A DNA stretch of 5,261 bases, taken from JABMMZ01 sp044368575. GTDB taxonomy: Bacteria; Bacteroidota; Bacteroidia; NS11-12g; UBA955. Under the pieces are notes generated by a model. That model saw only the letters and a list, made by a program, of their open reading frames with translations, was not told where the DNA came from and searched no databases. Position 1 is the first letter of the stretch; every line of letters starts with the position of its first letter. Position numbers and translations under genes: made by a program. This document shows, in pieces, positions 1-5,261 of this stretch. Where the stretch lies: assembly GCA_044368575.1 (NCBI GenBank), contig JBIPPH010000070.1, positions 1-5,261 on the forward strand, written 5' to 3'.

Positions 1-1401
1 ACTGCGTTTAAAAACAATGGCTACCAATTTCCGAGAAAAAAAGTAGTGGTTAATATGGCTCCTGCCGACATTAAAAAAGAAGGCAGTGCTTACGATTTAG
101 CTATAGCTATTGGCGTTTTAGCGGCAGATGAACAATTGCCTGTTCATGTTGATTTAGTAGACTGCATCATGATGGGTGAATTGTCTTTAGATGGGTCTGT
201 TTTACCGATCAGAGGAGCCTTGCCAATGACAATTCAAGCACAACAAGAGGGTTACAAAAGTATTTTTATTCCTAAATCAAATGCCAAAGAAGCTTCAGTT
301 GTTGAGGGAATTGAGGTGTATGGTGTTTCACATTTGAATGAGATTATTGAGCATTTAAAAGGCATTCAATTGATTGAAGCAGAACCTAAAAACCACGATC
401 TTGTGTTTAACCGAATAATGGTAAAAGGCGATTTGGATTTTTCTGATGTACAAGGGCAAGACAACATTAAACGCGCCATGGAAATTGCAGCAGCCGGCGG
501 ACACAACATTATTTTGATTGGACCGCCTGGTGCAGGGAAAACTATGTTAGCCAAACGTTTGCCGAGCATTTTACCCCCTATGACTTTAGAAGAATCCCTA
601 GAAACCACTAAGATTCATTCCGTGGCTGGGACTATTCATTTATCAAGTGGAATTGTGGCTTTAAGGCCTTTCAGATCGCCGCATCACACCATTTCAGATG
701 TGGCTTTAGTGGGTGGAGGAAACACACCTCAACCGGGTGAAATTTCTTTGGCTCATAATGGGGTTTTGTTTCTTGATGAATTGCCTGAGTTTAAAAGGAA
801 TGTATTAGAGGTTTTAAGACAACCGCTTGAAGAGAGAAAAATATCCATTTCAAGAGCAAAATTCTCAGTAGATTATCCTTCAAGTTTTATGTTGGTAGCC
901 AGCATGAATCCTTGCCCCTGCGGATATTTTAATCATCCTGAAAAGTCCTGTGTTTGCGGTAGTAATTTGGTTCAAAAATACTTGAGCCGAATCAGTGGAC
1001 CATTGCTCGACAGAATTGACATTCACATTGAAGTAACGCCTGTTTCGTTCGAAGAATTGGCTTCGAATAGAACAGCTAGTGAAAAAAGCGATGCTATTAG
1101 AGCAAGGGTTATTGCCGCCAGAGAAATTCAATCTAAACGATACGAACACTTGCAAGAGGTGTATTGCAATGCACAAATGCCAAGTAATAAAATCAAACAG
1201 ATATGCGCCATTGATGAGACCGGCAAACAATTGTTAAAAACAGCTATCAACAAACTGAATTTAAGCGCAAGAGCCTATGATAGAATTTTAAAAGTCTCAA
1301 GAACCATAGCGGATTTAGATGCCTCTGAAGAGATTAAAACCCAACACTTAGCAGAAGCCATTCATTACAGAAGCTTAGATAGAGAAAATTGGGGTGGGTA
1401 A
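1..1401 (+). CDS. comM: ComM/YifB-family Mg-chelatase-like AAA+ ATPase, 5' partial
   Basis: The reading frame is open from base 1 to the TAA at 1399-1401, giving 466 visible residues; by comparison with E. coli YifB about 50 N-terminal residues lie left of the window. The GTG at 46 and ATG at 55 fall inside the conserved FPRKKVVVNMAPAD stretch, so neither is the true start. Counting from base 1, an N-terminal Lon-like ChlI domain (about 1-125, KKEGSAYDL near 25-33) precedes the AAA+ Mg-chelatase domain: Walker A GPPGAGKT 174-181, FRSPHHTIS 224-232, Walker B VLFLDE 255-260, four cysteines at 305, 307, 317 and 319, and SRISGPLLDRID 329-340 with likely arginine-finger residues. The C-terminal helical domain carries SAR (422-424), a probable sensor 2. 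Family knowledge: ComM is a cytoplasmic hexameric helicase that promotes branch migration when transforming DNA integrates; in non-competent bacteria its role is unclear. The family assignment is very secure; a role in transformation here is inference. Confidence 0.96.
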   Translation, partial: TAFKNNGYQFPRKKVVVNMAPADIKKEGSAYDLAIAIGVLAADEQLPVHVDLVDCIMMGELSLDGSVLPIRGALPMTIQAQQEGYKSIFIPKSNAKEASVVEGIEVYGVSHLNEIIEHLKGIQLIEAEPKNHDLVFNRIMVKGDLDFSDVQGQDNIKRAMEIAAAGGHNIILIGPPGAGKTMLAKRLPSILPPMTLEESLETTKIHSVAGTIHLSSGIVALRPFRSPHHTISDVALVGGGNTPQPGEISLAHNGVLFLDELPEFKRNVLEVLRQPLEERKISISRAKFSVDYPSSFMLVASMNPCPCGYFNHPEKSCVCGSNLVQKYLSRISGPLLDRIDIHIEVTPVSFEELASNRTASEKSDAIRARVIAAREIQSKRYEHLQEVYCNAQMPSNKIKQICAIDETGKQLLKTAINKLNLSARAYDRILKVSRTIADLDASEEIKTQHLAEAIHYRSLDRENWGG

Positions 1402-1406
1402 TGGTA

Positions 1407-3911
1407 TCAACGAACCAAGGTGATGGTCCCCCTGAAATATCTTAGATTGTCATCACAACTACGGTATTTAATCTTGAACAAGTATATGTCTTGAGGGCAT
1501 TCTGAACCATTAAATGTGCCATCCCATTGCTTGTCGATTTCGTAGCTTCTAAAGATTTCTTGACCCCAACGGTTATAGATATTTAACTCATAATCTGAGC
1601 CAGGGCTGGTATAATGATTGTCTGGATAGAAGTCGTTTAATTGGTCATTGTTGGGGCTAAACGCAGACGGCATATACATTTCATTTGGCAAGGCATTACC
1701 ATCTGCAACAATGCGCATACTATCTGAGGCTTCACACCCAACAGGGCTCTTCACAAAAACATAAAACAATCCTTTGTTAAGGGTATGAATGGTTGCTGAG
1801 GTTTCTCCTGTATTCCAAAGGTATTGACTCATGCCCGGAATAGCTCTTATGTATACTGAAGATGATATACAAACAGTGGTATCTGGGCCTAAACCAGGAT
1901 CTAGCACTGGGTATTGAATAATATTGGCTGAATCAGACTCTATGCAACCATTGATGGACACAATGGTCAATTTCTTTTTTCCAGGACTAGTAGCTAAATG
2001 TGTTGATGTGCTTGATCCATCCTGCCACAGATAACTTACAAAATTCTGAAGTGGTACATATAACCTTGAAACTGGTCCACAATAGAAGGTGTCAGCACCT
2101 AAATCTAAACCTGTAACAAAAAAATCGATGTGGGCGGTGTCTGCGCTTTTGCAATATTTATTGGAAACAATGACATTATAGTAGCCGGTATCATAAACAA
2201 TAATTGTTGGTGTAGTGGCACCTGTACTCCATAAATACTTGCTCTCAGTCCTTTGATTAACCATTAAATTGGTGCCATTTAACCATTTGCTAGTGCCTCT
2301 GCACATGAGGGTATCGTGCAGTTTAACAACGGGTAGATCATAGGCGATAAAGGCAATGGTATCTTTAAACTTGCAGCCATTGGCATTTATAGTTGTAAGA
2401 TCATATTTTCCAAATTGATTAATAATCGTAAATGCCGTGTCGCTTCCATTACTCCATTGATAGGTTTTATAAATATCAGGAACTGAGAATACAAAAGGTT
2501 TAAATTGATCAATACAAATCACTGAATCAGGGCCCAGTGTCATGGTACTCAGATCGTTTAAAATAAACATTGTATCGCGGCTATAACAAGGTGGTTCAGA
2601 CACTAAAACACTGTAATAACCGCCCTTGTTAACGGTAATGGTTTGAGTGGTATCTGAAGTGTTCCAGCTATACGTTTTATTTGGAATATTAGCTGTTATC
2701 TGGTTTTGGAATGGGCCACAAATAATGGTGTCTTTGGGCAGTTTTACTTGAAATGCCTTTTTCACTTCCACATCGTATTCAAAAGTATCGGCACAAACTG
2801 ATGTTCTGGCTATAAGTTTTACCTTAAAATTACCACTGTTTTGATAGGCATAAGCGGGTACTTTTAAATTGCTAGTATCATTACTGAGCGCAGTATCTCC
2901 AAAATCCCATGAAAAACTTGTGCCTCCTTGGCTTAAATTTTGAAAAGGCACTATGGATTCAGAACACAATAATGAAGGGCTAAAAAACGCTGAAACCACT
3001 TCAAACATACAACTAATCACATTGAACTGAACATCTCGTTTACTTTCACCAATTAACACGCCATTGCGGTATTGTTTGACCTTTATTCCAATAACATATT
3101 GCCCCATTTTAGTTGGCACAACTGTGAGTTTTCCTGTTTTGGGATTGATGGTCATTTTAGGAATACCATCGATCTGATTATTTTGATTGTAACCAGAAGA
3201 AGTTAACCAAGAAATATTGGCAAAATTAGCTGGATTGGTTGCGCCAAAAGGCCCAGGAATTGGGGTATTGGAAGTTGCGCCCTTAAATGGCGTTGAAAGC
3301 TCATATACCAATGAATCTCCATCTGCATCAGTTGCGCTGTTGTCAAAAGTGAATGGGGCATTGATACAAATGAATGTAGGTGGTAAACTCTTAAATACAG
3401 GGCTGTTGTCTTTGTTCACTAAACTACTACCCGGAATAGATGTCCAATAAGTAGCGCCCGTTGAACCTGGATTCTGAATGTTCACTGTAGTTGAATTTCT
3501 ACAACATCGCTCATAACTTAAAACGTAACCGTTAGAACTTGGCGGCAATGACACATCAACCGTGTAAGTATATTTATCGACGCAGACATCGGGCTTGTTT
3601 TTTAAACAACTGTACTTAAAATCAGATACCCTAACAGGACCAGTTCTGGCATTGGTCAAAGCATACGTTTTATAAAGCGTATATCTACTAGAGCCTGTGG
3701 TGAATACATTTAAGTACGCTCTTTTATCTTGGTCTATTGAACTTGCAGAACCATTTTTGCAGTCTACAAATAAATAGAATGTTACCCTGTAATTAGTGTT
3801 TGATCCTGAGGTACCCGTATAAGCATAATACATTTCTCCGCCCACAATGTGCGATCCTTTTGCTGATAAAAATACCAGAAATAAAAGTGAGCAAAGAAAG
3901 CGTTTAAACAT
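1407..3911 (-). CDS. Secreted multidomain PKD/repeat protein with type IX (type B, CHU_C) sorting domain
   Basis: This is a complete 834-residue gene, ATG at 3911-3909 and TGA at 1409-1407. Residues 1-19 form a Sec signal peptide (KR, then a Leu/Phe core, probable cut after SAKG); the mature protein then begins SHIVGGEMYY, a start often seen in large secreted Bacteroidota proteins. Residues 20-300 are cysteine-rich and beta-like, with DADGDSLVYE at 194-203, resembling cadherin-like modules. A PKD domain spans about 303-385 (WDFGD 335-339). Five degenerate repeats follow (about 390-736). Residues 743-834 are the gliding-motility-associated C-terminal domain: PSAFSPNNDQLND 748-760, YNRWGQEIF 779-787, WDGTFNG 796-802, final RGTITLVR. 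Known for the family: this domain directs outer-membrane passage by the type IX system, then surface attachment or release. No catalytic domain is visible, so adhesion or a structural surface role is inferred. The start is supported by the signal peptide directly after it; no Shine-Dalgarno site is evident, as is usual in this phylum. Confidence 0.93.
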   Translation of the reverse strand: MFKRFLCSLLFLVFLSAKGSHIVGGEMYYAYTGTSGSNTNYRVTFYLFVDCKNGSASSIDQDKRAYLNVFTTGSSRYTLYKTYALTNARTGPVRVSDFKYSCLKNKPDVCVDKYTYTVDVSLPPSSNGYVLSYERCCRNSTTVNIQNPGSTGATYWTSIPGSSLVNKDNSPVFKSLPPTFICINAPFTFDNSATDADGDSLVYELSTPFKGATSNTPIPGPFGATNPANFANISWLTSSGYNQNNQIDGIPKMTINPKTGKLTVVPTKMGQYVIGIKVKQYRNGVLIGESKRDVQFNVISCMFEVVSAFFSPSLLCSESIVPFQNLSQGGTSFSWDFGDTALSNDTSNLKVPAYAYQNSGNFKVKLIARTSVCADTFEYDVEVKKAFQVKLPKDTIICGPFQNQITANIPNKTYSWNTSDTTQTITVNKGGYYSVLVSEPPCYSRDTMFILNDLSTMTLGPDSVICIDQFKPFVFSVPDIYKTYQWSNGSDTAFTIINQFGKYDLTTINANGCKFKDTIAFIAYDLPVVKLHDTLMCRGTSKWLNGTNLMVNQRTESKYLWSTGATTPTIIVYDTGYYNVIVSNKYCKSADTAHIDFFVTGLDLGADTFYCGPVSRLYVPLQNFVSYLWQDGSSTSTHLATSPGKKKLTIVSINGCIESDSANIIQYPVLDPGLGPDTTVCISSSVYIRAIPGMSQYLWNTGETSATIHTLNKGLFYVFVKSPVGCEASDSMRIVADGNALPNEMYMPSAFSPNNDQLNDFYPDNHYTSPGSDYELNIYNRWGQEIFRSYEIDKQWDGTFNGSECPQDIYLFKIKYRSCDDNLRYFRGTITLVR
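1704..2744 (-). repeat. Five degenerate tandem Ig-like protein repeats within the secreted protein
   Basis: Residues about 390-736 of the secreted protein hold five units of 65-75 residues. Each has the order Asp-Thr/Ser-x-x-x-Cys, a central Tyr-x-Trp followed by a Ser/Thr/Gly-rich stretch, a GxY-like strand (GLF or KKL in some units), then a second Cys and a Ser/Asp/Thr ending. The central Trp residues are at 416, 486, 561, 629 and 699 (spacing 70, 75, 68, 70). The cysteine pairs are 398/442, 466/513, 537/587, 611/656 and 681/726 (spacing 44-50), which suggests one disulfide per unit. The units are conserved as protein motifs, not as DNA, so the duplication is old. An Ig-like or PKD-like beta-sandwich fold is inferred. 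Confidence 0.8.
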
Positions 3912-4008
3912 CGTTTAGTTAGACATTCATTTAGTAAAACAAGGAAACGCCCTATAAAGTTTTAAGGCCTTAAGTTTTATCATAATTGCCAGTCAAAATG
4001 CTAATAAA
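3912..4008. other. 97-base spacer between the two minus-strand genes
   Basis: This AT-rich spacer separates the stop codon of the VPS10/BNR gene from the start of the secreted repeat protein. It contains the palindrome described separately. On the minus strand I looked for the Bacteroidota-type promoter (TTG, then about 17-23 bases, then TAnnTTTG) and found no convincing match, although TTGACT occurs at 3996-3991. No purine-rich ribosome binding site lies just before the ATG at 3911; the preceding bases are AACTAAACG. The length allows either readthrough from the upstream gene or a separate promoter. Confidence 0.6.
3954..3980. promoter_or_regulatory. Perfect 12-base palindrome with AT-rich flanking arms, weak terminator or operator candidate
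   Basis: TTAAGGCCTTAA at 3962-3973 is a perfect palindrome. Flanking ATAAA (3954-3958) and TTTAT (3976-3980) extend the symmetry across a short unpaired interior. As RNA it could fold into an imperfect AT-rich hairpin downstream of the VPS10/BNR gene, so it might act as a weak terminator. As DNA it lies 51-62 bases before the start of the secreted protein, where a dimeric regulator could bind. It has no strong GC stem and no long T-tract, so either role is tentative. Confidence 0.3.
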
Positions 4009-5261
4009 TTACTTACTCCAAACAGGCAATCTTCCCGGAGTGTAAGGAAACTTACTATCGTTCAACAATTGCTCAAGCGCCTTCACTTTTTCATCTAATT
4101 GTTTGACTTGTTCATACACTGGTGCAAAGTCGATTTGAATTTGATCAAACTTATTCAAATACGTTGTAGAAGGCGTTTGACTGGTTGACCATAATCCACC
4201 TACTATGCCCTCTAATGCGCCAACAAGACCTGGCAATACCTCAAATTCCTTAGAGGCTAAAGCACCGTCTCCATGAAGTTTTAATTGAATGTCATGGGTC
4301 AAACGTTCAATCTCAGAAATGTTGTTTAAATAGCTCACAGAAGCCAATTGATTCATGCCTTGTTTAATATAGCTCATCTTGTTGTTTAAGTGTTCCATGT
4401 ATTGGTTTACGCCTAAAACAACCGCTCTAAAATCAGCTAATTTTTGATTGAATTTAGGATCAGATGAAATAGGGTATAAGCTGCGCAACTCAAAGGTTTG
4501 AGATTCGCTATTTGTAAGCACTTTTAAGTCTTTAACAAGCAAGCATTGAATGGTGTATTTACCTGGCATTGCCAAAGCACCTTGATCGTCGCCTTCATAG
4601 GGATTGTTTGGGTCAGGAACATAGAATGTAATGGGGCTGGTTTTGTCGTATCGACCGTTCCAAACTAACTTGTTAATGCCTTTGCTAATAGGGCGCTTAA
4701 ACTGTCTAACCACATTGCCTTGAGCATCTTTAATGATTACCCACATAAATGACTCAAGTTCAGATTGCTCTAGTCTTATGCTGTCTTTACTTGGATAAAA
4801 ATCATTAATGCTGGTTTTTTCTCTTTCTGATCTTTGGCTTTGAAGGCTTGAATAATCATCGCGCACATGAATGTAAATCGTTGCTCCGATGGCAGGGTTT
4901 TCTGCAGTATAGAAGCTTTCCCCTTGGAAGGACTTGCCTTTGTGGCCCAGAGGCGTTGAAGGAATATATACCAACGCCTCTTTGATAGGTAAAATACTAA
5001 TTGGCGATTGGTTAATGCGTTCAGATTGGGCATCAAATGATTGCAATAATGAATAATCATCTAACACATAAAACCCTCTGCCAAAAGTAGCAAGTACAAG
5101 ATCATTTTCTCTTTCTTGTATGGCAATTTCTTTTATGGTTGTTGGCGGTAAGCCTGATTTAAAGGCTTGCCAATGTTTGCCGGCATTCACTGATACAAAC
5201 AAACCAAAATCAGTGCCCACAAACATCAGTTGCTTGTTTTTATGATCTTCTGCTAAGCAGT
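4009..5261 (-). CDS. VPS10/BNR-repeat (sialidase/sortilin-like beta-propeller) protein, C-terminal part, 5' partial
   Basis: The frame is open from the right edge to TAA at 4011-4009, giving 416 full codons visible. The ATG at 5226 is internal: eleven in-frame codons before it read CLAEDHKNKQL, matching the LAEDHxN...L(F/M)xGTxFGLF block of this family. Numbering from that Met, GTDFGLF (4-10) and the Asp-box-like SVNAGKHW (12-19, Asn for the usual Asp) end a beta-propeller, followed by DLVLATFGRGFYVLDD (42-57). GKSFQGESFYTA (97-108) and a FlgD-like beta domain (about 160-230, IKDAQGNVVRQF to PGKYTIQ) come next, then a helical tail (about 255-390) and the ending PYTPGRLPVWSK. Homologues are roughly 1,000-residue exported proteins often named 'glycosyl hydrolase' or 'VPS10 domain-containing', mostly without a proven activity. 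The propeller body and any signal peptide lie outside the window. No type IX sorting domain follows the tail. The family call is firm; the function is unknown. Confidence 0.88.
   Translation of the reverse strand, partial: CLAEDHKNKQLMFVGTDFGLFVSVNAGKHWQAFKSGLPPTTIKEIAIQERENDLVLATFGRGFYVLDDYSLLQSFDAQSERINQSPISILPIKEALVYIPSTPLGHKGKSFQGESFYTAENPAIGATIYIHVRDDYSSLQSQRSEREKTSINDFYPSKDSIRLEQSELESFMWVIIKDAQGNVVRQFKRPISKGINKLVWNGRYDKTSPITFYVPDPNNPYEGDDQGALAMPGKYTIQCLLVKDLKVLTNSESQTFELRSLYPISSDPKFNQKLADFRAVVLGVNQYMEHLNNKMSYIKQGMNQLASVSYLNNISEIERLTHDIQLKLHGDGALASKEFEVLPGLVGALEGIVGGLWSTSQTPSTTYLNKFDQIQIDFAPVYEQVKQLDEKVKALEQLLNDSKFPYTPGRLPVWSK

Noticed and set aside
46..60. GTG at 46 or ATG at 55 as the start of comM
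   Set aside because: In-frame codons back to base 1 encode conserved family sequence (NNGYQFPRKK), so the gene begins outside the window.
366..608. Minus-strand open frame of 80 codons
   Set aside because: It lies opposite the Walker A region of comM and its translation resembles no protein I know; it is an antisense shadow.
880..1230. Minus-strand open frame of 116 codons
   Set aside because: It is antisense to the conserved cysteine and arginine-finger part of comM, and no family motif is visible.
1402..1417. TGGT...ACCA hairpin at the convergent junction as a terminator
   Set aside because: The stem has only four pairs and no T-tract follows on either strand.
3217..3450. Plus-strand open frame of 77 codons
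   Set aside because: It is antisense to the N-terminal region of the secreted protein, which is clearly the coding strand there.
3991..3996. TTGACT on the minus strand as a -35 promoter element
   Set aside because: No TAnnTTTG or TATAAT-like partner lies at a suitable distance.
4776..5060. Second minus-strand open frame of 94 codons
   Set aside because: It overlaps the VPS10/BNR gene in another frame; family motifs run uninterrupted through the main frame.
5224..5226. ATG at 5226 as the start of the VPS10/BNR gene
   Set aside because: Upstream in-frame codons match the family, and the protein would lack nearly all of its propeller and any export signal.
1..5261. ACTGC at the left end and GCAGT at the right end as inverted ends of a mobile element
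   Set aside because: The match is five bases only, both ends fall inside housekeeping-type genes, and there is no transposase; it is probably chance.

Overview
The window looks like ordinary chromosomal DNA from a member of the Bacteroidota. The evidence is a secreted protein with the Bacteroidota-specific gliding-motility-type C-terminal sorting domain (type IX secretion, type B signal), a neighbouring VPS10/BNR-type exported protein of a kind common in that phylum, AT-leaning sequence, and no obvious Shine-Dalgarno site before the one start codon that lies inside the window. The order or genus cannot be fixed from this sequence.

Layout: (1) Positions 1-1401, plus strand: the 3' nine-tenths of a comM/yifB gene, a Mg-chelatase-like AAA+ ATPase that runs off the left edge. 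(2) Positions 1407-3911, minus strand: a complete 834-residue secreted multidomain protein. It has a signal peptide, an N-terminal region starting SHIVGGEM, a PKD domain, five degenerate tandem repeats of about 70 residues with paired cysteines, and a C-terminal type IX sorting domain. (3) Positions 3912-4008: a 97-base spacer with a 12-base perfect palindrome and no recognisable promoter. (4) Positions 4009-5261, minus strand: the C-terminal part of a large VPS10/BNR-repeat ('glycosyl hydrolase'-annotated) protein that runs off the right edge.

comM and the surface-protein gene converge tail to tail with 5 bases between their stop codons. The two minus-strand genes are codirectional and 97 bases apart, so they may or may not be cotranscribed. 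Both minus-strand products are probably exported. The cytoplasmic ComM protein has no evident functional link to them.

No RNA gene, mobile element, CRISPR array or phage gene was seen. I found no convincing evidence for a new biological system here. The most interesting object is the repeat-bearing surface protein, whose ligand or role cannot be read from the sequence.
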